Shown here: positions 1 to 8,636 of the stretch, piece by piece
Position numbering within the stretch: the stretch's first letter is position 1
Layout of the letters: every line of letters begins with the position of its first letter
Source: Streptomyces cucumeris
GTDB taxonomy: Bacteria; Actinomycetota; Actinomycetes; Streptomycetales; Streptomycetaceae
DNA length: 53,056 bases
Assembly (NCBI RefSeq): GCF_024295805.1
Contig: NZ_JANCLX010000036.1
Span: forward strand, 43,403 to 96,458
Reading direction: 5' to 3'
Position numbers and translations under genes: made by a program
The notes under the pieces: generated by a model
Seen by the model: only the letters and a program-made list of their open reading frames with translations
Told to the model about the DNA's origin: nothing
Databases searched by the model: none

Positions 1-584
1 TCGGCTCGATGCGCCATGGTGTTCCGTACGCCAGTGGTCAGCGCGAGGCGATCCTGACCGGGCCGTTCTTCGCGGTCTGGGCCTACGCGGAGGAGGAACT
101 GCTCGGCGGCTGCCTGGTGGTGGCCGCTCCCGCCGCGCCGTACACCAAGATCCGGTATGCCACGGTGGCCGGACGGCCCCGGGACACCGGGCTGACCCGG
201 GCGGTGTATCTGCGGGCGGTGTGCGCCAGCCGGGAGCGAGGGTTCACCGCCACCAGTCTCGGCACCGAGCCAAACGTCTACGGCCATATCGCCAAGGCCG
301 GGCTGTTCAGCTTCAAACGGCGGATGGGCTTCGCCCCGATGCCCTCCCAGGACCTGGGCAACGCGGGCGGGGTGGAGGCGGACCGGGTGGTCCGCCTCGG
401 CGCTCTGGACGACCCCGGGATGATCCTGGGCTATCCGGACTCCCCCGGCTGGCGGGGCGGTTGGGGCCACTTCTACACCTCCGCGTCCGACCTGGACCTG
501 GGGCCGTACCGCACCGGTCTGATGGCCCGGGTCACCGTCATCCGGCTGTCCGCTGGACGGCCAGTGTCCGGTCGGCGTGGATGA
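1..584 (+). CDS. GNAT/FemAB-like acyltransferase, N-terminus outside window
   Basis: The frame is open from the window edge (first full codon at 3), so the N-terminus is missing; the ATG at 9 is probably internal. The visible ~190 residues resemble the C-terminal half of a GNAT-fold transferase of the FemAB/peptidoglycan-bridge type: SLGTEPNVYGHIAKAGL followed by FKRRMGF, a pattern seen where these proteins end their acceptor domain. The acyl-CoA binding motif is not in view, so the family call is moderate. Its last 47 bases overlap the 3' end of the opposing methyltransferase gene. Next to an aminotransferase-bearing biosynthetic cluster it could acylate an amino group of the product; that is inference only. 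Confidence 0.5.
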   Translation, partial: GSMRHGVPYASGQREAILTGPFFAVWAYAEEELLGGCLVVAAPAAPYTKIRYATVAGRPRDTGLTRAVYLRAVCASRERGFTATSLGTEPNVYGHIAKAGLFSFKRRMGFAPMPSQDLGNAGGVEADRVVRLGALDDPGMILGYPDSPGWRGGWGHFYTSASDLDLGPYRTGLMARVTVIRLSAGRPVSGRRG

Positions 585-1206
585 CGCGGAACCGGTCGTC
601 CCGGCCCAGCCACTCGTGCACCGCCCGGCGGCAGCCGTCGTAGACCACGTAGTCGTCGAAGAGCACGATGCCGCCGGGGCTCATCCGGTCCGCGATCCGC
701 TCGGTGCACAGCCGCACCGAGTCGTACCAGTCGCAGTCGACATGGGCGAAGGCCACCGGCTCGTCGATCCTCAGGGTGTCCTCGTAGAGGCCCTTGATGA
801 ACTCGATGGCCTCCCGGTCGGGGTCGATGCCCACCCGGCGCATGTTCTCCCGGGTGAAGGCCAGCAGATCGCCGCTGTGCTCCAGGTAGATCCGGTCCGC
901 CTCCCGGCCCACCACACCTTCCAGCAGCGCCGTGTGGTCCGCGTGTGAGGCGGCGTCGTCCCGGTCCCCGGGCGGGGGCATCATGGCGAACACGTCGTAC
1001 AGCCGCAGCGGCCGGTCCGGTGCCTTGGTCCGGGCGATCACGATCGCCGATCCACCCATCGCCACCCCGGCCTCCAGGAAGACACCCGGCACTCCGGCGG
1101 CCTCCACCCGGTCGGCCATGGTGTGCACCACCTCCAGCTTGCCGGGGCGGGCGGAGAAGGTGAGCGAGTTGCTGCGCAGGAACGCGATGGTCTCCGTGAC
1201 GTTCAC
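538..1206 (-). CDS. TylF/MycF-type SAM-dependent O-methyltransferase
   Basis: 222 residues, close to the usual ~250 of the TylF/MycF/NovP family, which methylate sugar hydroxyls of macrolides and aminocoumarins with S-adenosylmethionine and a divalent metal. Visible motifs: EAGVAMGGSA (about residues 45-54) as SAM-binding loop, HVDCDWYDSV (155-164) with the metal-binding aspartates, and VLFDDY (181-186) giving the second acidic pair. Last gene of the leftward operon, 24 bases after the aminotransferase stop. Context suggests O-methylation of a sugar or cyclitol hydroxyl of the cluster product. The family is clear; the acceptor is unknown. Confidence 0.85.
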   Translation of the reverse strand: MNVTETIAFLRSNSLTFSARPGKLEVVHTMADRVEAAGVPGVFLEAGVAMGGSAIVIARTKAPDRPLRLYDVFAMMPPPGDRDDAASHADHTALLEGVVGREADRIYLEHSGDLLAFTRENMRRVGIDPDREAIEFIKGLYEDTLRIDEPVAFAHVDCDWYDSVRLCTERIADRMSPGGIVLFDDYVVYDGCRRAVHEWLGRDDRFRVIHADRTLAVQRTAG

Positions 1207-1230
1207 CGGACCTCCGGGGTGAGGGGTGGT

Positions 1231-2535
1231 TCAGCAGGGGGTGTCGGTCGGGCGCGGGGAGTACTCGACGGGTGCCGTCAGCACGGTGTCCAGGTTCGCC
1301 ATCACCTTGTCGACGGCACGGATGTAGTCGTCCATCAGCGCGGGGTCCTGGACGTAGAGGGGGTGGCGCACCGTGCCCAGGTTGAGGGTGATGTCGCACA
1401 GTTCGGACGCGACGGGGAACGCGGAGCGGTCCCAGCGGCGCAGCGGGACCGCGTCGGTGCGGGGGTGCCACACCTGGGTGGCACGGCGGAACACCGGCTG
1501 CGCGGGCACCGGCTGCGGCTGCCAGATGCCCGTCTCGACGCCTTCGCCGCGCAGCGCGTACAGCACCCGGTCCCGCAGATCGCGCGGATCGCCCTCGAAG
1601 CCGAGCTCCTCCGGGCACACCCGCAGCGCGTACTTCCAGTACGAGCAGCCGCCGTTGGGGCTGGGCAGGGGTGGCTGGATGCCCTTGTGCCCGGTGAGCC
1701 CGGCGGTGAGCCGTTCGGCATTGGCCTGGGCGCGGGTGTTGTACTCCTCCAGCCGGCGCAACTGGCTGCGGGCCAGGGCGCAGACCATCTCCTGGCCGCG
1801 GTAGTTCCACCCCACGCCGTGCGACCAGTACGGGCGGACCACCTCGGGCAGGACGTCCTCGCCGTAGAGGACCATGCGGCGGGCGGTGCGGGCGTGGTCC
1901 TCGTCATCGGTGGTGAACAGCCCGCCCTCGCCGCCGGAGAGGTTCTTGGACTGGTTGATACTGGCCCCGGACGCCTGGCCGAAGGAGCCGGTGACCCGGC
2001 CCTTGTAACGGATGCCATGCGCCTGGGAGTTGTCCTCCACCACCGGGACGCCGTGCCGCCGGGCGATGGCGAGGATGGGGTCGAGATCGGCCGGTTCACC
2101 GTGGATGTGCACGGCCATGATGGCCTGGGTGCGGTCCGTGATCAGCGCTTCGAGCAGGGTGGGGTCGAGGTTGAACGAGCGGCGGTCGACATCGCAGAAG
2201 ACCACGTCGGCCCCCTGGTGGACGGCGGCCAGCGCGGAGGCCACGAAGGTGTAGGCGGGCACGATGACCTGGCCGCCGGGCCGGACACCGACCGCGGCCA
2301 GGGCGGCGTGCAGCGAAGCGGTGCCCGCGTTGGTGGCCACGCAGTGGCGGACGCCCACGTAGGCGGCGTACTCCTCCTCCAGCGCCCGCAGCTCCGGCGC
2401 GTTCGGCCCGGCGGTGATACCGCGCCGCAGCGCCCGGTCCACCGCGCGGCGGTCGTCCTCGGTGATGTCGGGCCAGGACCGGTGCCGGTACGGGGCGATG
2501 AGCGGGGTCCCGCCCGCGATGGCGAGGGTGGCCAT
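1231..2535 (-). CDS. DegT/DnrJ/EryC1/StrS-family PLP aminotransferase
   Basis: 434 residues, fold type I PLP enzyme of the sugar/aminocyclitol aminotransferase family that aminates ketosugars or inososes, usually with glutamate or glutamine as donor. Visible: N-terminal substrate region, ATNAGTASLHAAL (67-79) PLP-phosphate region, VVEDNSQAHG (165-174) with the ring-contacting aspartate, and the Schiff-base lysine K197 in SINQSKNLSGGEGG. The ATG at 2535 was chosen because the domain begins there; the frame upstream overlaps the preceding gene. Only 4 bases separate it from the preceding stop, so it is co-transcribed. With the inositol-phosphate synthase and Gfo/Idh dehydrogenase nearby, amination of an inosose is the simplest role (inference). 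Confidence 0.9.
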   Translation of the reverse strand: MATLAIAGGTPLIAPYRHRSWPDITEDDRRAVDRALRRGITAGPNAPELRALEEEYAAYVGVRHCVATNAGTASLHAALAAVGVRPGGQVIVPAYTFVASALAAVHQGADVVFCDVDRRSFNLDPTLLEALITDRTQAIMAVHIHGEPADLDPILAIARRHGVPVVEDNSQAHGIRYKGRVTGSFGQASGASINQSKNLSGGEGGLFTTDDEDHARTARRMVLYGEDVLPEVVRPYWSHGVGWNYRGQEMVCALARSQLRRLEEYNTRAQANAERLTAGLTGHKGIQPPLPSPNGGCSYWKYALRVCPEELGFEGDPRDLRDRVLYALRGEGVETGIWQPQPVPAQPVFRRATQVWHPRTDAVPLRRWDRSAFPVASELCDITLNLGTVRHPLYVQDPALMDDYIRAVDKVMANLDTVLTAPVEYSPRPTDTPC

Positions 2536-2539
2536 GGCG

Positions 2540-3865
2540 TCAGTACCAATCGGCTCGGCGGTGGACGTCGAACGGCTCGTACCCGGGCCGCTCCGGGTGC
2601 GGTACGGGGAGCCGGGGCACACCGGAGGTCCGGGAGGGCAGGAACACGGTGGCGTAGCCGAGGCAGTGCACCTCACCGCGCTGGTTGGTGCCCGTGATCT
2701 CGATGGCCACCGCCGGATAGGTGGCGGTGCGGCCGGTGTCGTCGGACCGTTCGGCCCGGTAGGCGCGCAGCACCCTGCCGGTGAAGAACACGGTGTCCCC
2801 GTAGAAGACGGGTTTGCGCATCGAGGTGTACATCCGGTGCACGAACCCCGTGTCGCCCGCCCAGTCGGTGAGCAGCCGGAGCGGGATCTGGGCGCGCTGG
2901 ATGCCGAAGTCGAACGGCAGCGGCTCACAGCGGTAGGCCGCGAGGTGGCGGTCCTCGTGTTCGTCGTAGGCGGTGTAGGGCCAGCCGGTGAGCGGATGCG
3001 TCCTGGCGAAGTCCGGGTTGAGGCGGCAGCGCCGGAAGGCGGGGCGGAAGGCGCGCACCAGCCGGGTGCGGTCGAAGGCGGCGTTGAGCCCGTGGTGGAG
3101 CGACTGGTAGGTGAGTTCGTCGCGGACGGTGTACGGGGGCTGGACGATCCGGGGCAGGTGTTCGCCCTCGGTGACCTCCTCCCACCACCGGGGTTCCGCA
3201 CCGCGCCGGGTCCGCCGCCGCAGCGCGGTGAGGATCTCCTCGGTCTCCTCCGGGCTGTAGCGGTGAGGTCGGTGGTCGTAGAACATCCGCTTGCCCAGGC
3301 GTTCGACGGGCATCACCCGGGTGCCGCCCATCTCCTCCACCGGCAGGTGGATCAGGCGTCCGTAGGCCTTGGCCACCAGCTCCCGGCTGTTGTCCCAGTA
3401 GAAGGTCTCCGAGTGGTGCGAGATCACCCGGGCCTGGCGCGCCCGGCCGATGGTCATCTCCCGGGGGACCTTCGAGGAGGTGAAGCGCATCCCGGGGCGC
3501 AGGACGTCGTAGAACTCCCAGGCGACCCCGGAGAGGAAGTTGGCCACCGGATAGCCCTCGGCGCGCTGTGCGCCGTGGTCACCGGGGTAGCGGACATGGA
3601 CCAGTACGGTGCCGGGGGCGATCTGGCTGCCGAGCCATGACGCCTCCCCGTAGCCGGGGTCGGTGTACAGCGGGTTGTCGTCGCCGATGGTGGCGGCGTA
3701 GCGGCGGATCAGACCGGGGTCGAGGATCAGGGCGCTGGGCACCGGGACGGCGTCGCGGTCCAGGGGTGCCGGATGCGGTGGCGGACGGTCCTCGGGGCTC
3801 TCCCGGCCGAGCAGTTCGCGGCTGCGGTCGATGAACTCGGTGAGCGCCTCGTCGAAGCTCTGCAT
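2540..3865 (-). CDS. Double-hotdog MaoC/FAS1-dehydratase-like protein A
   Basis: 441 residues. The N-terminal hotdog carries GDDNPLYTD (61-69), typical of the MaoC_dehydrat_N (FAS1-like) domain; a linker near residue 215 (WWEEVTEGEHLPRIVQPPYTV) matches the junction seen in fused double-hotdog acyl dehydratases; the C-terminal half ends in a hotdog-like VFYGDTVFFTGRV strand pair. Such proteins hydrate or dehydrate acyl-ACP or acyl-CoA beta-hydroxy thioesters. The catalytic D-x-N-P-x-H of R-hydratases is not visible in either half: the His position is Tyr in the N-half. Start ATG 3865 overlaps the previous stop in TGATG, so translation is coupled. It is a diverged paralogue of the next gene upstream, and the pair may form a heteromer. 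Substrate unknown. Confidence 0.75.
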   Translation of the reverse strand: MQSFDEALTEFIDRSRELLGRESPEDRPPPHPAPLDRDAVPVPSALILDPGLIRRYAATIGDDNPLYTDPGYGEASWLGSQIAPGTVLVHVRYPGDHGAQRAEGYPVANFLSGVAWEFYDVLRPGMRFTSSKVPREMTIGRARQARVISHHSETFYWDNSRELVAKAYGRLIHLPVEEMGGTRVMPVERLGKRMFYDHRPHRYSPEETEEILTALRRRTRRGAEPRWWEEVTEGEHLPRIVQPPYTVRDELTYQSLHHGLNAAFDRTRLVRAFRPAFRRCRLNPDFARTHPLTGWPYTAYDEHEDRHLAAYRCEPLPFDFGIQRAQIPLRLLTDWAGDTGFVHRMYTSMRKPVFYGDTVFFTGRVLRAYRAERSDDTGRTATYPAVAIEITGTNQRGEVHCLGYATVFLPSRTSGVPRLPVPHPERPGYEPFDVHRRADWY

Positions 3866-5088
3866 CACACGCCCCCGGGGTGGTCGGATGAAGGTCCGCC
3901 GACGGGCGTCAGCCCGCCGGCCACGGGCAGCGTCACCATCCTGCCCCGCTCGGGGAGGAACACGGTGGCCGCGCAGTCCAGCACGGTCTCGTGCCGCTGG
4001 TTGACCCCGGCGATCCGCAGGGTCACCGCGTGGTGGCGCACGCCGGCCTCGTCGGTGGCGGTGTAGCGGTCGGTGACGGTGCCGGTGAGCCGCAGGGCGT
4101 CGCCGTACACCAGTGGCCGTGTGATCCGGGCCTCCAGCCGCCGCAGGAACGCGTCGTCGCCCATCCAGTGGGTCGCGTACTGCCCGGCGAGGGAGAACAG
4201 CAGTCCGCCGCGGGCGGCGGGCGCGGGCAGTCCCGCGGTGTGCGCGGTCGCGGAGTCCAGCCAGGCGTCGGCGCGGTCCCAGGCGGGCCAGTCGGTGACC
4301 GGGTTGGTGATCTGCCGTCCGGGGAGGTCCGCGAGATGGTCGTGGTGGAGGTTGCCCGCACGCACCGGACGGCCCTCGGCGAACACCCACACCATCAGCT
4401 CGGCGAGGGACAGCGGCCCCTTGAGGAGGGTGGGACCCGTCTCGCCCACGGCGGTGTCGCTCCAGAACCGGGGGCGTCCGCCGCGCGGTGGCTCCTCGGT
4501 CTCCAGCTCATGCACCATCCGCTCGACCTCGGTGTCGTCATAGCGGTGGACGGACCGGGCGGGGGCTTGCGGATCGCGCGGAGTGAGGTCCACCTCGCAA
4601 CTGCCGCGTGCGAGGGGAACACCGTGGCGCAGGTAGTCCACGGCCGAAGTGACCCGGGCGAACGGGCGGCCGGCCCCGTCGTGGTGGCCCGCCAGTCCGG
4701 TGATCTCGACACGGCCGGTCAGCGGGTCACCGAGCCGGATGGTGTCGTTCCAGGTCAGCCGGAGGGTGCTGAGGGTATCCAGCAGCCCGTGGCGGTCCAG
4801 GTCCAGTCCGCCGGAGGAGTCGGGCATCCGTACCGCGAGGACGAACGCGGGTGGTGCGAGCATGGTGTGGTGCACCGAGCCCGCGCCGTACTGCACATCG
4901 GTGTAGAGGGGGTTCTCGTCGCCAGTGGCCTCCACGAACCGGCTGACGTTGATCCAGCTCGCCACGCCGACGCCGGGCTCGACATCCGGTGCCAGATGGC
5001 CGGCGATCCGTCCGCCCGCGCGGACCAGTTCCGCGATGGCCGCGTCCGCCGCCGGGGCGGTGGACCGGGTCTGGGTGTCATACGTCAT
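3865..5088 (-). CDS. Double-hotdog MaoC/FAS1-dehydratase-like protein B
   Basis: 407 residues, same architecture as its downstream neighbour: N-terminal hotdog with GDENPLYTD (56-64), a central linker RFWSDTAVGETGPTLLKGPL, and a C-terminal hotdog ending LVYGDALRLTGTV and ATVFLPERGRMVTLPV. Sequence similarity is confined to these landmarks, so the duplication is old. The usual catalytic His after NPL is Tyr here too. It starts 11 bases inside the 3' end of the adenylating ligase gene and its stop overlaps the next start, so all three are translationally coupled. It probably acts on the acyl group loaded on the carrier protein of this operon; whether as dehydratase, hydratase or thioester-binding partner cannot be told from sequence. 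Confidence 0.75.
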   Translation of the reverse strand: MTYDTQTRSTAPAADAAIAELVRAGGRIAGHLAPDVEPGVGVASWINVSRFVEATGDENPLYTDVQYGAGSVHHTMLAPPAFVLAVRMPDSSGGLDLDRHGLLDTLSTLRLTWNDTIRLGDPLTGRVEITGLAGHHDGAGRPFARVTSAVDYLRHGVPLARGSCEVDLTPRDPQAPARSVHRYDDTEVERMVHELETEEPPRGGRPRFWSDTAVGETGPTLLKGPLSLAELMVWVFAEGRPVRAGNLHHDHLADLPGRQITNPVTDWPAWDRADAWLDSATAHTAGLPAPAARGGLLFSLAGQYATHWMGDDAFLRRLEARITRPLVYGDALRLTGTVTDRYTATDEAGVRHHAVTLRIAGVNQRHETVLDCAATVFLPERGRMVTLPVAGGLTPVGGPSSDHPGGV

Positions 5089-6433
5089 CGGCGCTCAGCT
5101 CATCCTCCAAGTGGGCGTAGTCCGTCTTGCCGGACGTGGTCCTCGGGATGCTCCCGACGTCCCGGACCCGGATGTACCGGGTGGGGATGCGGATCCGCTC
5201 ACGGACGATCCGGGCCAGGTCCCCGGCGGTGGCCGCGCCGGCGCCCGGGGCACGGGCGATGACGAGCTTCTCGTCCAGCTCCAGGGTGGCCACCGTGGCG
5301 TGCGCGGCGAGCAGTGACTCCAGCTCGTCGAGGTTGATGCGCTGTCCGCACAGCTTGGCCACCCGGCGTTTGCGTCCGACGACGGTGAACAGCCCCTCGT
5401 CGTCCACCCGGGCGAGGTCCCCGGTGGCCAGCCGGCCACGCAGTTCGTCTCCGCGGGCCAGATCGGCGCGGCCACGGGCGTAGCCGAGCATCACATTGGG
5501 GCCGGTGTAGATCAGCTCACCGTCGTCGGCGAGGGTCAGCGCGCCGCCGGGCACCGGGACACCGATGCGGTCGGGCTTGTCCAGCACACGGTCCGGTGGC
5601 AGATAGGCGATCCGGGCGGTGGCCTCGGTCTGGCCGTACATCACCACGAGCCGGCCGCCCCGGTCGCACATGACGCGGGCGAAGCGCAGCACGGTCTCCG
5701 GTGGCATCCGGCCGCCCGCCTGGGTGAGGGTGGTCAGCGCGGGCAACGCGAGCCGCTCGAACCCGGTGCGCCCGAGGATGGTGTACGCGGACGGCACCCC
5801 GGCGAAGGAGGTGCATCCGGTGCGCCGCACGGTGTCCCAGAAGCCCCTGCGCACCAGGCTGGTCCGGGTGAGCACGACCGAAGCCCCGGCCAGCAGATGG
5901 GAGTTGAGCACCGACAGGCCGTAGGAGTAGTGCAGCGGTAGGCTCTGGACGGCGCGCTCATGGGGGCCCAGGCCCAGGTAGGAGATGATCTGGGCGGCGT
6001 TGGCATCGAGGTTGGCGGTGCTGAGCCGGACGTACTTGGGGCTTCCGGTGCTGCCGGAGGTGCACAGCAGGACCGCCAGGTCGGGGTGGACCGGATCGGC
6101 CGCGCCCGCGAGACGGGCGGTGCGGTCGCCGTCGAGGACGAACTCCGGGCGGTAGGCGCGGATGACGTCGTCGACGGAGGCGGGACCGGCGGTGCCGTCG
6201 AGTAAGAGCACGGCGTGGTCGGCGGCGAGAGCGGCGAGATAGCCGGTGACGGTGTCGATGTCGGGACGGGTCAGACAGACCGCAAGCCCTTTCCGTCCGA
6301 TGCGCAGACCGTCGGCCCGGCGCCGTACCCGGTCGGCGAGTCCGGCGTAGCTCCAGCTCCGGTCGGTGTCGGCGTCCACCACGGCGGTGGCCGCCGACGG
6401 TTCGTCCAGCCAGCCGAGGATCGCCTGCCTCAC
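5078..6433 (-). CDS. AMP-dependent acyl/aminoacyl ligase (adenylation enzyme)
   Basis: 451 residues, an ANL-superfamily adenylating enzyme that activates a carboxylate with ATP and passes it to a phosphopantetheine thiol. Motifs in order: LLCTSGSTGSPKYV (phosphate loop), MYGQTEATAR (adenine site), ATGDLARVDDEGLFTVVGRKRR (ribose Asp and hinge), GQRINLDELE, and the catalytic lysine K436 in PRTTSGKTDY. It is shorter than typical ~500-residue acyl-CoA ligases, like stand-alone ligases dedicated to a discrete carrier protein. The GTG start at 6433 overlaps the carrier-protein stop (GTGA), so ligase and carrier are made together; loading that carrier is the likely job. Substrate not predictable by eye. 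Confidence 0.9.
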   Translation of the reverse strand: MRQAILGWLDEPSAATAVVDADTDRSWSYAGLADRVRRRADGLRIGRKGLAVCLTRPDIDTVTGYLAALAADHAVLLLDGTAGPASVDDVIRAYRPEFVLDGDRTARLAGAADPVHPDLAVLLCTSGSTGSPKYVRLSTANLDANAAQIISYLGLGPHERAVQSLPLHYSYGLSVLNSHLLAGASVVLTRTSLVRRGFWDTVRRTGCTSFAGVPSAYTILGRTGFERLALPALTTLTQAGGRMPPETVLRFARVMCDRGGRLVVMYGQTEATARIAYLPPDRVLDKPDRIGVPVPGGALTLADDGELIYTGPNVMLGYARGRADLARGDELRGRLATGDLARVDDEGLFTVVGRKRRVAKLCGQRINLDELESLLAAHATVATLELDEKLVIARAPGAGAATAGDLARIVRERIRIPTRYIRVRDVGSIPRTTSGKTDYAHLEDELSADDV

Positions 6434-6702
6434 GAGCCGTCGGGGTGGCGCGTCCGGAGGCGTTCCGCGGCGGCGGCGTAGCTGGTGATCTCCTGCACGT
6501 CTGTCTCGTCGAGCGCCGTCCCGAAGCTCTCCTCCAGGGCCGCGACGAGGGAGATGTGTCCCAGGGAGTCCCAGTGTTCGTGCTGCTCGAAGGCGAGGGC
6601 GGTCACATCGGTGTCCGCCGGGAGGTCCAGTCCCTCCCGGAACGCCTCCGCGAGCCGCCGGTCGAAGTCGGACACCGGGGCCACCGGGTCACGCGAAGGC
6701 AT
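6430..6702 (-). CDS. Acyl carrier protein
   Basis: 90 residues, one discrete carrier domain of four helices. The phosphopantetheine attachment serine is S46 in HEHWDSLGHISLV. A strong ribosome site (GGAGG, 7 bases before ATG 6702) marks it as first gene of the leftward biosynthetic operon, followed by ligase, two double-hotdog proteins, aminotransferase and methyltransferase. It must be modified by a phosphopantetheinyl transferase, none of which is in the window. No ketosynthase or condensation domain is visible nearby, so this is a free-standing tethering protein and not part of a visible PKS or NRPS line. Confidence 0.9.
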   Translation of the reverse strand: MPSRDPVAPVSDFDRRLAEAFREGLDLPADTDVTALAFEQHEHWDSLGHISLVAALEESFGTALDETDVQEITSYAAAAERLRTRHPDGS

Positions 6703-6955
6703 GCCGAACCTCCAGTTCGTTCTCGACGGGTTCGGGCGCGCGGACCGAGGGGCGCGGACAGGCGGAAAAGAGCAATATCCGGTCACAGTCGCTGCCGTGC
6801 CGGATATCTCTCGCCGATTTTCCCGAATTCGCCGGATGTCTGATAAAGGCTCAGAATCGAGCCTCCGACGCAAGCTCTTTCCATTTGAGCGTAGACACGG
6901 CCACGCTCGGGAGTCAAGGGTCGAAGTCGCGGTGGCCGCCGGTGACTTCGGGTGG
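6703..6955. promoter_or_regulatory. Promoter region of the ACP operon with an 8-bp dyad
   Basis: 253 bases between the exporter 3' end and the ACP start, less GC-rich than the flanks, consistent with a promoter firing leftward. It holds a perfect inverted repeat ATATCCGG (6775-6782) / CCGGATAT (6800-6807), centre about 90 bases upstream of the ACP start, which could be an operator. No clear -10/-35 pair was identified. Confidence 0.4.
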
Positions 6956-8206
6956 CTATCGCCTCTCCGTTTCGGCGTGCCGGGCGGACGGCCGGCCCGC
7001 CGCGCCCGCACCGCCGCGGCCCCGGTGGACGGCCAGCGACACCGCGTACGCGACCCCGCCCGCGATCGCCGCGAGCCCGCACACCACCAGCGTCGCACCG
7101 GTGCCGACGTGCCCGGAGAGCGAGGTCACCAGGATCGCGCCCAGCGGGGTGGTCCCGGTGAACGCCACCGCGTAGAGGCTGCCGACCAGCCCGCGACGCT
7201 CCTGGCTGACGCCGACGGCGAGGACCGCCTCGGAGGAGGCGGTGAAAATCAGCCGTCCGAAGCCGCCCGCGAACAGCAGGGCGAGCACCACCGCCAGGGA
7301 GGGCGTCAGCCCGAACGCCACGAACGCCGAGCCGAACAGCAGCAGACCGAGGAAGGCGGAGGTGGCGGCGCTCGTCCGCAGCCAGGCCCGTACCGCGCCG
7401 CCGAGGAACGACCCGATCCCGAAGGCGATGTTGAACGCGGCGAGCACCCAGGGGTCGTTGTCGTAGTCCTCCCGGACCACCAGCGGAACCATGGTGGCCA
7501 CGTTGAAGGACACCAGGCTGACCAGGGAGAAGATGATGAGCAGATCGCGCACCTTGGGGAGGGACCAGATGTACCGGAACCCCTCGCGCAGCGGGCTGGG
7601 CCCGGCGATGCGCACCTCGTAGCGCGGCCTGGGCAGCAGCAGCGCGGCGAGGACGAAGGTCAGCCCGTCCACCGCGAAGCACAGTCCGGACGGGCCGGCG
7701 GTGAGGATCAGGCTGGCGAACGCCGGTCCGACGATACGGCCGAGGGTGCTCGCCGAGCTGGTGGCACCGGCGAAGCGGGCGCGGACCCCGTCCGGGACGA
7801 TCGCCGCGACATAGGCCATCCGCCCGGCGTGTTCGAGCATCGCGAAGACCTGACTGGCCGATCCGGCGATGACGAAGGGGATGAACAGCAGCGATCCGGG
7901 GGTGAACGCCAGGGCCATCACGGCCAGGGCGAGCAGCGCCTGGGCGTAGTTGGCCAGCAGCACCAGCCGGCGCGGATCGCGGCTGTCGACGTACTTGCCT
8001 ATGGCGGGGCCGAGCAGGGCGGCGGGCGCGTAGCGGGCGGCCATCAGCACACCGAGCGCGAGCGGCTGGTACCCAGCCTCGAGGACCACCCACGCCTGGG
8101 CCGTGACGGACAGATAGGTACCGCTCTGGGAGAGGAACTCACCCGACATGTAGGCGACCGCGGGTCTGCTCCGCAGGGTCCTGGCGGCCTCCGTCCCGGC
8201 GCTCAC
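6956..8206 (-). CDS. MFS exporter (MFS_3/EntS-like)
   Basis: 416 residues with about 12 hydrophobic segments, a major facilitator of the EntS/MFS_3 type that exports siderophores or small secondary metabolites by proton antiport. A loop of the kind GPAIGKYVDSRDPRRLVL between helices 2 and 3 matches the MFS motif A position; the tail after about residue 390 is short, basic and cytoplasmic. The gene reads the same way as the ACP operon but is separated from it by 253 bases; its start faces the inositol-phosphate synthase operon across a 430-base divergent region. It probably exports the cluster product or confers self-protection. Confidence 0.85.
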   Translation of the reverse strand: MSAGTEAARTLRSRPAVAYMSGEFLSQSGTYLSVTAQAWVVLEAGYQPLALGVLMAARYAPAALLGPAIGKYVDSRDPRRLVLLANYAQALLALAVMALAFTPGSLLFIPFVIAGSASQVFAMLEHAGRMAYVAAIVPDGVRARFAGATSSASTLGRIVGPAFASLILTAGPSGLCFAVDGLTFVLAALLLPRPRYEVRIAGPSPLREGFRYIWSLPKVRDLLIIFSLVSLVSFNVATMVPLVVREDYDNDPWVLAAFNIAFGIGSFLGGAVRAWLRTSAATSAFLGLLLFGSAFVAFGLTPSLAVVLALLFAGGFGRLIFTASSEAVLAVGVSQERRGLVGSLYAVAFTGTTPLGAILVTSLSGHVGTGATLVVCGLAAIAGGVAYAVSLAVHRGRGGAGAAGRPSARHAETERR

Positions 8207-8636
8207 CGGCGGACTCCGTTCCGGGCTTCAGGGGCACACATGGGCACGACGTGTATCACTCGCCGTAGGGGACTGTCCACGCGGAGGAAGCGTAGTGGCC
8301 ACGCCATGAGCGGGCCGGTGATTCACGATCGGGGTCTTGCACGGCCCGTGGTCGATCGGGTTTCCTGGAGGGCGGTCGACCGTGAACAACGCGGGGGTTG
8401 GCGCGTCTGCGCATTTTCCGGTCCTCAACCGCTGTGTCTCTTGTATGAGCTCGACTTTCCTTTACTGAGGCGTGCCGCGATACAGCGGAATTCACTCTTC
8501 CGCATGGTGTCCTCCACCGGTTCTCACACCGGTCCCGTTTTCCCTTCGGCACGGCGCGCGGGCATTCTCCCCGTTCCCCCGAACCCCTCGGCGACCCCCG
8601 GATCAACCCATCGGTCCAGCAGTGAGGAGCACAGTC
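8207..8636. promoter_or_regulatory. Divergent promoter region between exporter and inositol-phosphate synthase operon
   Basis: 430 bases without a supported gene. It contains a perfect dyad GCGGAA / TTCCGC (8485-8490 and 8498-8503, 7-base spacer) and, just downstream, two ACCGGT hexamers (8516-8521 and 8528-8533) 12 bases apart, about one helical turn. These lie 100-150 bases before the synthase ATG and are candidate operators. A good ribosome site (GAGGAG, 8624-8629) precedes the synthase. Short frames here lack coding character. Confidence 0.4.

Noticed and set aside
9..11. ATG at position 9 as the true start of the first gene
   Set aside because: The frame is open to the window edge and the family is longer; the gene is more likely truncated by the window.
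8228..8428. Small minus-strand frame upstream of the exporter
   Set aside because: No ribosome site, no recognisable protein sequence, and it lies where both divergent promoters must be.
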